Shown here: positions 51,543 through 60,788 of the stretch, in pieces
How the letters are laid out: each line of letters starts with the position of its first letter
Numbering within the stretch: the stretch's first letter is position 1
Assembly: GCF_008041935.1 (NCBI RefSeq)
Contig: NZ_VKAC01000002.1
Location: 372,001 to 436,000, forward strand
DNA length: 64,000 bases
Reading direction: 5' to 3'
From: Quadrisphaera setariae
GTDB lineage: Bacteria > Actinomycetota > Actinomycetes > Actinomycetales > Quadrisphaeraceae
Translations under genes and position numbers: made by a program
The notes under the pieces: model-generated
Told to the model about the DNA's origin: nothing
What the model saw: only the letters and a program-made list of their open reading frames with translations
The model's database searches: none

Positions 51543-52676
51543 GTGATCGGCGAGCCCTCCCCGCCGGCGGGCGCACCCGTCACCGTGCTGCACGTCCCGG
51601 GCGACCACGACTACGTCGCTCACACCGCCGACGAGCGCGTCCCCGGCGTCGTCCTGCTCGACGCCCCGCGGGCCCCGGGCCGCGGGTGGGCGCCGTCGCC
51701 GGCGCTGGAGGCCACCTGGGTCGCCGAGCACGCGCACCTGTTCGACGTGCTCCACCTGCACTTCGGGTTCGAGGGCCGCACGCCGCAGCAGCTGCGCGAC
51801 CTCGTCACCGCCCTGCACGGCGCGCGGAAGCTCCTCGTGCTCACCGCGCATGACCTGCAGAACCCGCACCTGGCCGACCAGCGGCCGTACGAGGCGCTGC
51901 TCGACGTGCTCGTGCCCGCAGCGGACGCTGCCCTGACGCTGACCGAGGGCGCGGCCGCCGAGATCAGCCGCCGGTGGGGCGTCGACGCGGTCGTCGTGCC
52001 CCACCCGCACATCGCGCCGCTGGACGAGGTCGGCCTGCCGCGCGCACCCCGGGCGCCGGATGGCGAGCGCGTGGTGGGCCTGCACCTCAAGAGCCTGCGC
52101 GCCAACCTCGTGGCGCTGCCGGTGCTGCGCAGCCTCGCCGCAGCGGTCGCGGCGCTGCCGGGCGTGCGGCTGCGCGTCGACGTCCACGACGAGGCCCTCG
52201 ACCCCGCCTTCGGCCGCCACGACGCGGAGCTGGTCGCCTGGCTGCGCCGGGCCCACGACGACGGCGACCTCGACCTGCGCGCCCACGGCCGCTTCGACGA
52301 CGCCGAGCTGCGCGACTACCTGCGATCCCTCGACGTCTCGGTGCTCGCCTACGGCCACGGCACGCACTCGGGGTGGCTGGAGCTCTGCCACGACCTCGGC
52401 ACCCCCGTGCTCGCCGGCCCGGTCGGGCACCTGCGCGAGCAGCAGCCGCTGGTGGAGGCCGACCTGCTCGACCCCGACGACGTCGCCCGCGGCCTGGCGC
52501 GCGCGCTCGCGGGGCCATCGGGCCTGCCCGGCGCCGCTGCCACCGCCGCCGACCGCCGCGAGCAGCGCCGCGAGGTCGCCCTGGCCCACCGCGACCTCTA
52601 CCGCCGCCTCGTCGGCGTCGCCCGCGCTGGCAGCACCACCAGCCCCAGCACCTCCAGCTCAGGGGCCACCGCGTGA
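51543..52676 (+). CDS. GT-B fold glycosyltransferase
   Basis: A 377-residue glycosyltransferase-like protein. The N-terminal half has an acceptor-side Rossmann fold (VTVLHVPGDHDYVAHTA, FDVLHLHFGFEGRTPQQLRD, LVLTAHDLQNPH). The C-terminal half has RFDDAELRDYLRSLDVSVL, GTHSGWLELCHDLGTPVLA and GPVGHLREQ, where group-4 enzymes bind the nucleotide sugar. The E-x7-E motif is not obvious, so the class is tentative. First gene of a GTGA-coupled set of three. Confidence 0.75.
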   Translation: MIGEPSPPAGAPVTVLHVPGDHDYVAHTADERVPGVVLLDAPRAPGRGWAPSPALEATWVAEHAHLFDVLHLHFGFEGRTPQQLRDLVTALHGARKLLVLTAHDLQNPHLADQRPYEALLDVLVPAADAALTLTEGAAAEISRRWGVDAVVVPHPHIAPLDEVGLPRAPRAPDGERVVGLHLKSLRANLVALPVLRSLAAAVAALPGVRLRVDVHDEALDPAFGRHDAELVAWLRRAHDDGDLDLRAHGRFDDAELRDYLRSLDVSVLAYGHGTHSGWLELCHDLGTPVLAGPVGHLREQQPLVEADLLDPDDVARGLARALAGPSGLPGAAATAADRREQRREVALAHRDLYRRLVGVARAGSTTSPSTSSSGATA

Positions 52677-53755
52677 TCGGCTGGTACGTGCACCACCAGG
52701 GGGTGGGGCACCTGCAGCGGCTCGTCGCCGTCTCGCGGTACCTGCGCACCCCCGTCACGGCGCTCAGCTCCGCGCCGCGACCCGCGGGCTTCGCGGGGGA
52801 GTGGGTGCAGCTGGACCGCGACGACGACGACCCCGTCGACAGGTCCTCGGCCACCGCCGGCGGCGCCCTGCACTGGGCTCCGCTGCACCACGCGGGTCTG
52901 CGCTCGCGCAGCGCCGCCGTGGTGGAGTGGGTGGCGCGGGAGCGGCCGGCCCTGTTCGTCACCGACGTCTCGGTGGAGATGACCGCGCTGGTGCGGCTGT
53001 GCGGCGTGCCCGTGGTGGTGGCCGCGATGCTCGGCGACCGCCACGACCCCGCCCACCTCCTCGGCCGCTCCCTCGCGCAGGCGCTGCTCGCGCCCTGGCC
53101 CGCTCCCGGCCGCGCTGGTGAGGAGGACGACGACGAGCGCCGCGACGCGCCTCCGGCTGCGCAGACCCCCGTGCTGCACGTCGGGGCGTTCTCCCGCTTC
53201 GACGGCCGCGACGCCCCGACGGACGCGTCCGAGCCCGGGCGGGTGCTGGTGCTGTGGGGCAGCGGCGGGCGCGACGTCACCGACGCCGACCTGCTCGCCG
53301 CGTGCGAGGCCACCCCCGGCTGGCGCTGGGAGCACCGCGTGCCCGGCTCGGCCCTGTTCCGGACGACCACCCGGGCCACCACGCCCGCGCCGGTCCAGGG
53401 CGCGTCTGCGGACCAGGGCGGCGACGACGTGTGGGAGGCGCTGCTGCGCGCGGAGGTCGTCGTCGTCCACGGCGGGCACAACGCGGTGGCGGAGGTGGCC
53501 GCGGCGCGGCGCGCGGCCGTGGTCGTGGCGCAGGAGCGCCCCTTCGGCGAGCAGGTGCGCCGGGCGGAGCTGCTGCGCGGCGAGGGGCTGGTGGCGCTCG
53601 ACGCCTGGCCGCAGGCCCGCGAGTGGCCGGCGCTGCTGGAGCGGGCGCGCGAAGTCGGCGCCGGGCCCTGGCAGCGGTGGGCCCCGGGAGACGGCGCGGA
53701 GCGCGCAGCGCGGCACCTCGACGCGATGGCCGCGAACGGCGGGAGGCTCGCGTGA
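52673..53755 (+). CDS. MurG-like glycosyltransferase
   Basis: About 360 residues. It opens IGWYVHHQGVGHLQRLVAVS, like the GxGxH start of MurG/GT28 enzymes, and carries the nucleotide-sugar half with RVLVLWGSGGRD, VVVVHGGHNAVAEVAAARRA (matching the family's GGxxT/N region) and ERPFGEQVRRAELL. It probably moves a sugar from a nucleotide donor at the membrane's inner face. Start GTG 52673 overlaps the previous stop and its own stop overlaps the next start (GTGA both times). Confidence 0.82.
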   Translation: MIGWYVHHQGVGHLQRLVAVSRYLRTPVTALSSAPRPAGFAGEWVQLDRDDDDPVDRSSATAGGALHWAPLHHAGLRSRSAAVVEWVARERPALFVTDVSVEMTALVRLCGVPVVVAAMLGDRHDPAHLLGRSLAQALLAPWPAPGRAGEEDDDERRDAPPAAQTPVLHVGAFSRFDGRDAPTDASEPGRVLVLWGSGGRDVTDADLLAACEATPGWRWEHRVPGSALFRTTTRATTPAPVQGASADQGGDDVWEALLRAEVVVVHGGHNAVAEVAAARRAAVVVAQERPFGEQVRRAELLRGEGLVALDAWPQAREWPALLERAREVGAGPWQRWAPGDGAERAARHLDAMAANGGRLA

Positions 53756-54693
53756 GCGCGACCGCTGCGACGGCTGTGCTCACGATCGTCGCCGGGCGCC
53801 ACGACCACCTGCGCGGCCAGCTGCACGGGCTCGCCGCCCAGACGTCTCCGCCCGCCCTGCACGTGGTCGCGTCCATGGGAGACCCGCGGGTGCGCTCCGT
53901 GCTCGACGAGGTGCCCGCAGCGGCTGCCACCCGGCGCGTCGTCGTCGACGTCGCGGTCCCCGAGCACGGGGAGGGAGCGGGTGAGCTGCCGCTGGCCCGC
54001 GCCCGCAACGCCGCGGCCGCTGAGGCCGCTGCGCACGGCGCTGAGCTGCTGGTGCTCCTCGACGTCGACTGCGTCCCCTCACCCGACCTCGTCGCCACCT
54101 ACCAGCGCGCTGCGGCGTCTCAGGAGGTCCGTGCGGCCGCCGGGCCGTCGCTGCTGTGCGGCCCCGTGGCGTACCTGCCGCCGCACGTGCGGGTCACGGG
54201 CCCGCGCGACCTCGCCGCGCTGCCCGGTGCTGCGCCTCCGCACGCCGCCCGGCCCGCCCCGGCCGACGGGCGGGTGGTGCTCGCCGGTGAGGACCAGTGG
54301 TGGCTGTTCTGGTCGCTGTCGTTCGCGGTCACCGCGCACGACTGGCAGCGCTTCGGCGGCTTCTGCGAGGAGTACCGCGGCTACGGCGGGGAGGACACCG
54401 ACGTCGCCGCGACCGTGCGCGACCTCGGCGGGGCGCTGTTCTGGGTCGGTGGCGCGCACGCCCACCACCAGCACCACCCCGTCTCGAGCCCGCCGGTGCA
54501 GCACCTGGCGGCGATCGTGCGCAACGGCGCGGTGTTCCGGCGCCGCTGGGGCTGGTGGCCGATGACGGGCTGGCTGGAGCGCTTCCAGGCCGACGGCCTG
54601 GTGGACTACGACGCCGCGACCGACACCTGGTCGCTCGCGGCGGAGCGCACACCGGAGCCCGTCGACGCGGCCCGCAGGAGCAGCGCCTCGTAG
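53752..54693 (+). CDS. Family 2 glycosyltransferase with GT7-like C-terminal motif
   Basis: About 313 residues. GT-A fold with the metal-binding DVD in LLVLLDVDCVPSPDLV and the acceptor-side motif FGGFCEEYRGYGGEDTDVA (GGED, as in galactosyltransferase-like GT2 enzymes), followed by HAHHQHHPVS, a His cluster. Inverting transfer is expected. Last gene of the first plus-strand trio. Its final 88 bases overlap the end of the opposite-strand GT4 gene. Confidence 0.88.
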   Translation: MSATAATAVLTIVAGRHDHLRGQLHGLAAQTSPPALHVVASMGDPRVRSVLDEVPAAAATRRVVVDVAVPEHGEGAGELPLARARNAAAAEAAAHGAELLVLLDVDCVPSPDLVATYQRAAASQEVRAAAGPSLLCGPVAYLPPHVRVTGPRDLAALPGAAPPHAARPAPADGRVVLAGEDQWWLFWSLSFAVTAHDWQRFGGFCEEYRGYGGEDTDVAATVRDLGGALFWVGGAHAHHQHHPVSSPPVQHLAAIVRNGAVFRRRWGWWPMTGWLERFQADGLVDYDAATDTWSLAAERTPEPVDAARRSSAS

Positions 54694-55796
54694 CGGTCGA
54701 CCATGGCGTCGGCGGACAGGTGCGAGAGCGCCGCCGCGCGCACCGCCCGACGGTCCAGGGCCAGGACGGGCTCGACCGCCGCGGCCATCGCCTCGACGTC
54801 GTCCGGGGCGACCACCGCACCGACCTGCTGGCCGACGCCGGGACGCAGCACCTCGGACAGCCCGCCGCGGCCGAAGGCCACCACGGGCGTGCCGCACATC
54901 GCCGCCTCGGCGGCCACGAGGCCGAACGGCTCGTCCCACGCGGGGGTGACGAGGACGGCGCTGGCCCGGCCGACGGCACGAGCGAGGTCGGTGCCGCCGA
55001 GGTGGCCGTGCCAGGTGGCGCCGGCGCCCAGGTGGGGCGCCACCTGCTCGGCGAAGTACTCCTCGTCCAGCACCGGCCCGACCAGGTGCAGGTGGTGCCC
55101 CGCGGCGGCCGCCGCGGCGAGGGCCAGGTGAGGTGCCTTCTCCGGCACGATGCGCCCGAACCACAGCAGCCCGCCCCCGCCCGGGCCGAGGGGCCAGCGC
55201 CGCGGGTCGACCCCGTTGTGCACCACGTCCGCCGAACCCACCCACGGCGCCCACTGCCGTGCGGTGAACCGGCTGACGGCGCTGAACGCGTGCGAGGAGC
55301 CGCCGGCGTCCAGAGCGGAGGTCAGCCACGGCGTCGGCGGGGTGTGCAGGGTGGTGAGCGTCGGGAACGGCAGGGTGTCGGCCATCGAGATCGGCAGGTG
55401 GTGCAGCGAGTTGTTGTGCACCACGTCCACCTCGCCGGCGTAGGTGGTGCGCAGCGCCGTGAGCACGTTCAGGTGGGCGTGGTGCTCGCGCAGGAAGGCC
55501 TCCGCTGGCATCGAGGCGTCCTGACGGGACAGCTCGTCGGGACGCCACCCCCCGCCGCAGAGGAGCTCGGGCTGCGCGGCGCTCGACCCGGCCGCAGCGA
55601 ACAGCAGCACCCGGTGCCCGCGCGCGCGCAGCCCGGTGACCAGGCCTCCCACGAAGGACTCGAGGCCGCCCGAGTACGGCTCGGCGATGGGGTAGCGGCT
55701 CGGACCGAGGACGGCGACCGTCAGCCGCCGTCCCGGCCCCGCCGGGGAGATCGGTCCGCCGAGGGTGCTGGTGCGGCTCGGCGGGCGGGGGATCAC
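54606..55796 (-). CDS. Family 4 glycosyltransferase
   Basis: About 396 residues. GT-B fold: VAVLGPSRYPIAEPYSGGLE at the start, HNNSLHHLPI and VVHNGVDPRRWPL mid-protein, then LLWFGRIVPEKAPHLALAA and the E-x7-E donor motif in DEPFGLVAAEAAMCGTPVVA. Retaining transfer from a nucleotide sugar is expected. GTG 55796 was preferred over TTG 55808. It is divergent from the WcbI-like gene and convergent with the GT2 gene, overlapping it. Confidence 0.9.
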   Translation of the reverse strand: MIPRPPSRTSTLGGPISPAGPGRRLTVAVLGPSRYPIAEPYSGGLESFVGGLVTGLRARGHRVLLFAAAGSSAAQPELLCGGGWRPDELSRQDASMPAEAFLREHHAHLNVLTALRTTYAGEVDVVHNNSLHHLPISMADTLPFPTLTTLHTPPTPWLTSALDAGGSSHAFSAVSRFTARQWAPWVGSADVVHNGVDPRRWPLGPGGGGLLWFGRIVPEKAPHLALAAAAAAGHHLHLVGPVLDEEYFAEQVAPHLGAGATWHGHLGGTDLARAVGRASAVLVTPAWDEPFGLVAAEAAMCGTPVVAFGRGGLSEVLRPGVGQQVGAVVAPDDVEAMAAAVEPVLALDRRAVRAAALSHLSADAMVDRYEALLLRAASTGSGVRSAASDQVSVAAS

Positions 55797-55869
55797 GGCC
55801 CGATGCAACCACCCCCGGGCCCCCTCCGCCCGCCGTGGTCGGCCGACTGGCCGGATCGGCGCACGCCCC

Positions 55870-55875
55870 TACTGT
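55870..55875 (+). promoter_or_regulatory. -10 box of the second glycan module (TACTGT)
   Basis: TACTGT ends exactly 7 bases before GTG 55883. No ribosome site. This supports GTG 55883 over earlier in-frame codons. Confidence 0.65.
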
Positions 55876-55882
55876 TCTCGAG

Positions 55883-56890
55883 GTGCTGAGCCCTGGACCT
55901 GCCCCGCTGACGGGCCCGCCGACCGGTGCGGTGACGGGCCGGCACCGGCACTACGGGACGTTCTACGGCCTGGAGCAGGTCGAACAGGACGACCGCCCGC
56001 TGCTGCTCGTGCACGGCAACTGCCAGGCGGAGTCGCTGCGGGTGCTGCTGTCGGGCGGTTCGCAGCAGGCGGGTCACCGCTCCCCGGTGCGCACGGTGCG
56101 CGTCCCGCCCGTTCACGAGCTGACCGCCGACGACTTCCCGCACCTGCACGCGCTGCTCGCCCGCGTCGACGTGGTGGTGTCCCAGCCCGTGGCCGACGGC
56201 TACCGCGGCCTGCCGCTGGGCACCGCCGAGGTCCTCGAGGCCGCCCAGCGGGCTCGGGGCGGCGGACGCCCGCCGCAGCTCGTGGTGGTGCCCGTCCTGC
56301 GCTGGGCCGCGCTGCACCCGTTCCAGGTCATCGTGAGGGCACCAGGGGCGGGCGAGCCCCCCCTGGTGCCCTACCACGACCTGCGGACCCTGGCCCTGGC
56401 CGCCGGAGCCGCTCCGCTGCCCGAGGTCCCCTCCGCTGCGGCCGTGCGCGCCGTGCGCGACCTGTCCGCCACCGAGCTGAGCTCGCGCCAGGAGCGCCAC
56501 GGGTCGCTGCCCGTGGTCGACCTGCTCACCGACGCCGGCGCGCACGCCACGCACACCGTGAACCACCCCGGCAACGGCGTGCTCATCGGGCTCGCCCGCC
56601 GCGTGCTGGCGGCGGTGGGCCTGCCCGACGGCGTCGCCGACCCCGGTCGCACCCTGCTGGACAGCGTCCACGCTCCCGTGCTCCCCGAGGTGCTCGACGC
56701 CCTCGGGCTCGTCGACCAGGCGGGCTCCGCCCGCCCCTCGTGGCGCGTGCACGGCCAGGACCTCGACGACGACGAGGTCCGAGACGCCCACCTGCGCTGG
56801 TACGCCGAGCACCCCGGTGTCGCCGAGGCGGGTCTGGCGCGCCACGCCGCTGCCGCTGCCGCGCTGGCCGGGACGGGGCGGACCGCGTGA
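55883..56890 (+). CDS. WcbI-like polysaccharide biosynthesis protein
   Basis: About 335 residues. The WcbI signature LLLVHGNCQAESLRVLL (GNCQ) is near residue 40, and THTVNHPGNGVLIGLARRVL lies further on. WcbI from Burkholderia capsule clusters is an acetyltransferase-like enzyme of capsular polysaccharide; family members often modify glycans. First gene of the second trio, coupled to the next by GTGA. Confidence 0.82.
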   Translation: MLSPGPAPLTGPPTGAVTGRHRHYGTFYGLEQVEQDDRPLLLVHGNCQAESLRVLLSGGSQQAGHRSPVRTVRVPPVHELTADDFPHLHALLARVDVVVSQPVADGYRGLPLGTAEVLEAAQRARGGGRPPQLVVVPVLRWAALHPFQVIVRAPGAGEPPLVPYHDLRTLALAAGAAPLPEVPSAAAVRAVRDLSATELSSRQERHGSLPVVDLLTDAGAHATHTVNHPGNGVLIGLARRVLAAVGLPDGVADPGRTLLDSVHAPVLPEVLDALGLVDQAGSARPSWRVHGQDLDDDEVRDAHLRWYAEHPGVAEAGLARHAAAAAALAGTGRTA

Positions 56891-57960
56891 GCGTCGTCTG
56901 CCTGGTGGTGGGTCCGACCGAGCACGGGGTGGTGGAGGTGGCCGTCCACCAGCACCACGCGCTCGCAGCCGCTGCCGACCGTGACGGCGACCCCCGGGCC
57001 GTGCACCTCGTGCGCCTCGACGAGCGGCCAGGAGCTGAGGCGCTGCTTCGGGCCGTGCGCGCCGCCCCGGAGGGGCCGGTGCTCGTGCACGTCACCGACA
57101 AGCTCTTCGGGCGCGGACCCGAGGAGGCGGCGGACGTGCTCGAGGCGGTCGCGGGGGAGCGGCAGCTGGTGGTGGCGCTGCACGACCTGCCGCAGGCCAG
57201 CGACGGGGCCGTCAACCACCCGCGGCGCGCCGCGGCCTACCGGCGGGTCGCCGGTGCCGCTGCCGCAGTGGTCGTCGCGAGCCGCCACGAGGAGCGCCTG
57301 CTGCGCGCCTGCTGGGGCGCCCCGGGCGACGGGCCGGACGGGCTCGACGTCGTCGTCGTCCCCCTGCCGGTGCCGGTGCTGGACCGCTCAGGTGGGGTGA
57401 CGGCCGCGGCGCCGACTGACCCGGGCGCCCCGCCGCAGGCGGTGGCGGTGCTCGGCTACCTCTACCCGGGCAAGGGGCACGACGCCGTGGTCGAGGCGCT
57501 CGACGCGCTGCCGCCCGGGGTGGGGCTGCTGGCGTGGGGCAGGCCGTCATCGGGCCACGAGGACCTGGTCCCCGCCCTGCAGGCGCAGGCGGGAGCGCTC
57601 GGGCGCACGGCGCACGTCAGCGGCTGGGTGGCCTCGGAAGACCTGCCGGGCCTGCTGCGCTCGCCCGTGGTGCCGGTGGCGCCGCACGCCCACCTGTCGG
57701 CGTCGGGGTCCATCAACGCCTGGATCGCCGCGGGTCGGCGTCCGCTCGTGCCGCGCAGCGACTACGCCGCCGAGCTGCTGGAGCGCACCCCCGGCTGCGT
57801 CACCGCCTACGACGACCTGCGCGTCGCCCTGGCGCGGGCGTGGGCCGACCCGGGCAGCACGTGGCTGGTCCCCGGTCCGCCGACCGGCCCGACCGTCGAG
57901 CAGACCGCGGCGCAGGTGCGCGCGGTGCTGGAGGCACTCCCCACCGAGGTCGACGCGTGA
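56887..57960 (+). CDS. GT-B fold glycosyltransferase
   Basis: About 357 residues from GTG 56887 (GTGA overlap). N-terminal half: VLVHVTDKLFGRGPEEAADV, VVALHDLPQAS. C-terminal half: AVAVLGYLYPGKGHDAVVEA (donor-side strand and Gly loop), HVSGWVASEDLPGLLRSPVV and LSASGSINAWIAAGRRPLV. The pattern is that of GT4-like enzymes with a weak E-x7-E. The substrate is unknown. Its layout resembles the gene at 51543, so the two modules may contain paralogues. Confidence 0.78.
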   Translation: MSVVCLVVGPTEHGVVEVAVHQHHALAAAADRDGDPRAVHLVRLDERPGAEALLRAVRAAPEGPVLVHVTDKLFGRGPEEAADVLEAVAGERQLVVALHDLPQASDGAVNHPRRAAAYRRVAGAAAAVVVASRHEERLLRACWGAPGDGPDGLDVVVVPLPVPVLDRSGGVTAAAPTDPGAPPQAVAVLGYLYPGKGHDAVVEALDALPPGVGLLAWGRPSSGHEDLVPALQAQAGALGRTAHVSGWVASEDLPGLLRSPVVPVAPHAHLSASGSINAWIAAGRRPLVPRSDYAAELLERTPGCVTAYDDLRVALARAWADPGSTWLVPGPPTGPTVEQTAAQVRAVLEALPTEVDA

Positions 57961-59297
57961 GCGGCGCCAGCACCACGACCGTGTCGGTGGTGGTGCCGCA
58001 CTACGAGGCGCCGCACGACCTGTCGCTGCTGCTCACCGCGCTGGAGCTGCAGGACCACCCGCTGCACCTGCTCGACGTGGTGGTCGCCGACGACGGCTCG
58101 GCGCAGGCCCCCGACCCCGGCGAGCGGCCCTACCGGGTGCGGGTGGTGGCCCAGGCCGACGAGGGCTTCCGCGCCGCCGCCGCACGCAACCTGGGCGCTG
58201 CCGCGGGCAGCGGGGAGGTGGTCTGCTTCCTCGACGCCGACACCGTCCCCGAGCCCGGGTACGTCTCCGCGGTGGTCCGCGCCGTCGAGGCGGGCGCCGA
58301 CCTCGTGGTCGGCCGGCGCCGCCACGGCGACCTCGCCTCGACCTCCCCGGACCAGCTGCGCCGCTGGTTCGGCGGTGACGCCGCGTCCGCGCCGGAGGAG
58401 TTCGAGGAACCGGCGTGGCTGCTCGAGGCGTACGAGCGCACCGACCACCTGCGCACCGCCGGCGACGACGCCTACCGCTTCGTCATCTCGGCGGTGCTCA
58501 GCACCACGCGCGCGCTGTTCGAGGAGGTGGGCGGCTTCGAGGAGACGTTCACCGCGTACGGCGGGGAGGACTGGGAGCTCGCGCACCGCTGCTGGCTGGC
58601 GGGCGCGACCTTCCACCACGAGCGGGACGCGGTGGCCTGGCACGACGGCGAGGACTTCGCCGGCCGCACCGACGACGACGACGCGCGCCGCTCCCGCAAC
58701 GTGGAGGGGCTCGCGCTGGCGCGGTTCGTCGCCGGGCCCGCCACGCGCGGGCAGCCGGGTGGCGGCCTGGTGTGGGACCACCCCGACGTCGTCGTCGTCC
58801 TCGACGACGCGGCAGGAGGCGGGCTCGCGGAGGACGCCGACGGCGCCGACGCGGTCGCCTGCGTGATGTCCCTGCTGGCGGGCAGCGACGCCGGGGTGTG
58901 GCTGCGCGACGGCCGGGTCGCGGCGCTGCTGGACGACCCGCGCGTGCACGTCGGCGAGCCGCCGCGCGCGGTGCTCGGTCGCTGCCGCTACCGCGTGGAC
59001 CTCGACCGGCCCGTGGTGCTGGTCGGCGCGACGCTCGCCGAGCTCGCCGAGGTCGCGCCGGTGCGGGTGGGGGAGCACCTCGTGGTGCGCCGCACCCGTG
59101 ACGACCACCGCGAGGACGGCGCTGAGGTGCTCGTGCTCGACGCCGACGGGGTCTCAGCCGACGTGCCGCGCGCGGTGGACCTCCAGCGGGCGTGGGGCCG
59201 GGCGGACCACCAGCACGAGCCGCGCTTCCAGCGGTCTGGTCACCTGTCCGAGCGCACGCCGTCGAGCGTCACCGAGCGGCCGATCGCCTCGGCGTAG
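57957..59297 (+). CDS. Family 2 glycosyltransferase with extra C-terminal domain
   Basis: About 446 residues from GTG 57957 (GTGA overlap). GT-A core: VSVVVPHYEAPHDLSLLL, DVVVADDGSA, ARNLGAAAGSGEVVCFLDAD (DxD) and VGGFEETFTAYGGEDWELAH (GGED). The last 150 residues are an Asp/Val-rich domain I do not recognise (VVVVLDDAAGGGLAEDADGA). Last gene of the second trio. Its 3' end overlaps the FkbM gene on the other strand by 58 bases. Confidence 0.9.
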   Translation: MSGASTTTVSVVVPHYEAPHDLSLLLTALELQDHPLHLLDVVVADDGSAQAPDPGERPYRVRVVAQADEGFRAAAARNLGAAAGSGEVVCFLDADTVPEPGYVSAVVRAVEAGADLVVGRRRHGDLASTSPDQLRRWFGGDAASAPEEFEEPAWLLEAYERTDHLRTAGDDAYRFVISAVLSTTRALFEEVGGFEETFTAYGGEDWELAHRCWLAGATFHHERDAVAWHDGEDFAGRTDDDDARRSRNVEGLALARFVAGPATRGQPGGGLVWDHPDVVVVLDDAAGGGLAEDADGADAVACVMSLLAGSDAGVWLRDGRVAALLDDPRVHVGEPPRAVLGRCRYRVDLDRPVVLVGATLAELAEVAPVRVGEHLVVRRTRDDHREDGAEVLVLDADGVSADVPRAVDLQRAWGRADHQHEPRFQRSGHLSERTPSSVTERPIASA

Positions 59298-60115
59298 GCG
59301 GGCACCACCGCGTCGTCGACGGCGCCGTCCGCCACGAGCTGCGCCAGGCAGCGGACCGCGAGGTCGGGTGAGGCGTAGACGTGGTGCGCCAGCAGCGCCA
59401 GGTGCTTGAGCTGCTCGGCGGTGAGCTCCTCGAGGCGGCCGAAGTCCTTGACGTAGGCGACGTCGGCCTCGATGACCTGCTGGTGGTTGGTGAAGATGTA
59501 CCCGTCGATGACGGCCGGGGCGATCGGCCACTTCTTGAGGGTGGCGAACGTGTGCAGCACGAAGCCCTGGGCGCGCAGCTCGGCGTCGACCTCGCCGAAC
59601 AGCGGCTGGCCCTCGTACAGCGGCGCGAACGACATCTCCGTGTGCACGGCCACCGCGCCCGCCAGGGTGGTCCGGCCGTTCTGGAAGACCGGCAGCTCGG
59701 AGCCCTGGACGTCGATCTTCAGCAGGTCCATCGGACCGAGGTCGGTGATGTCGTCCAGGCGCGTGGTCGCCAGGCTCGTGCGGCTGAGCACCTCGCCGTA
59801 CCGGGCGAACTCGTTGAGCGTCGACAGCCGGGCGACGTCGGGCTCCAGCAGGCTGGTCATGCCGTTCATCCACGTGACCCTGAGCTCGTGCTCGCCGCCG
59901 TCGCCGACGGCGTGCGGCAGGTACCGCTCGTTCGGGCCCGCCGCGTCGAGCAGCAGCTGCAGCGCCTCCGGCTGCGGCTCGAAGCCCGTCACCGTGCACA
60001 GGCCCGCGCGGAGCATGTCGACGTAGGGCGGGTCGCCGTCGATGGGGTTGGCGCCGATGTCGACGACGGCGGTGAGCCGCTCGGGGGACAGCAGGTCGGT
60101 CCAGGTGCGCGCCAC
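59240..60115 (-). CDS. FkbM-family methyltransferase
   Basis: A 291-residue SAM-dependent O-methyltransferase. The SAM-site start TAVVDIGANPIDGDPPYVD and the acidic VTGFEPQPEALQLLL are followed by the FkbM core MDLLKIDVQGSELPVF. Such enzymes often methylate sugars in surface glycans or natural products, which fits its place at the end of the glycan locus. GTG 60115 follows GAGAGGGG. Confidence 0.9.
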   Translation of the reverse strand: MARTWTDLLSPERLTAVVDIGANPIDGDPPYVDMLRAGLCTVTGFEPQPEALQLLLDAAGPNERYLPHAVGDGGEHELRVTWMNGMTSLLEPDVARLSTLNEFARYGEVLSRTSLATTRLDDITDLGPMDLLKIDVQGSELPVFQNGRTTLAGAVAVHTEMSFAPLYEGQPLFGEVDAELRAQGFVLHTFATLKKWPIAPAVIDGYIFTNHQQVIEADVAYVKDFGRLEELTAEQLKHLALLAHHVYASPDLAVRCLAQLVADGAVDDAVVPAYAEAIGRSVTLDGVRSDR

Positions 60116-60229
60116 AGGGGCCCCTCTCGTCGGCGACCGGCGCCGACGGACCCCGGGCTCCGGAGGCTACGGCGCGTCGGCCAGCACCGCCCGGCGGACG
60201 GACGCCACGTGGACGAGCCGCGGGTGGGC

Positions 60230-60781
60230 TCAGGCGGGCGGCTGCTCAGGGGGTGCCACCGGCAGCCACGCCGGGTCCGCCACGGAGAGCCAGCGCTGGG
60301 CGGTCGTGCCGTCGAACGGCGCCTGACGGGCCCTCACGGCGGCGAGCACCGAAGCGCTCGCCGCCCGCGCGGCTGCCTGCAGCTGCGGCGGGTAGGCGTA
60401 GCGGACGCGGTGCAGCTCGAACTCGTCCTCGTCGTCGACGAACGGCTCCTCGCCGGTCCGCTGGACGACGTCGAGGTCGAGGTCGGACATCGTCACGCGC
60501 CCCGCCGACCAGGTCGCCGGGGTGGTGATGTCGACGTACGTCGTCACGTGCGACGTTCCACCGCCGTCGTAGAGCGTGGCGGCCCAGTGCTGACCCCGGG
60601 GGACGCAGAGGACGTTGGCGCGGTCGTAGGTGAACGCCAGGCCCGGCCGCCAGGTGGGCGTGCCCGCGGGGGAGTGCAGCCAGGTGCCGTGCTCGTCGTC
60701 ACCGAGCAGGCGGGTGCCGATGTGCCAGTGGGGCGAGCCGTCGTACTTGGTGAACGCCACCTGCACCTCGTCACCGGTCAC
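60230..60781 (-). CDS. DUF402-family protein (FomD-like)
   Basis: About 183 residues from GTG 60781. This start is chosen because TAGCGT ends 7 bases upstream and the family homology begins here (VTGDEVQVAFTKYDGSPHW). A longer frame from GTG 60856 would almost touch the divergent gene at 60865. Family pattern: GTRLLGDDEHGTWLHSPAG, YVDITTPATWSAG and VTMSDLDLDVVQ. FomD-type members hydrolyse nucleoside diphosphates or CMP-linked intermediates with a metal. Confidence 0.85.
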   Translation of the reverse strand: MTGDEVQVAFTKYDGSPHWHIGTRLLGDDEHGTWLHSPAGTPTWRPGLAFTYDRANVLCVPRGQHWAATLYDGGGTSHVTTYVDITTPATWSAGRVTMSDLDLDVVQRTGEEPFVDDEDEFELHRVRYAYPPQLQAAARAASASVLAAVRARQAPFDGTTAQRWLSVADPAWLPVAPPEQPPA

Positions 60782-60788
60782 GACGACG

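Noticed and set aside
50952-52589. Upstream extension of the PBP reading frame on the minus strand (over 540 extra codons).
   Set aside because: It is antisense to DUF952 and a glycosyltransferase that have clear family motifs. The extension is low-complexity, and the GTG at 50951 has its own promoter box.
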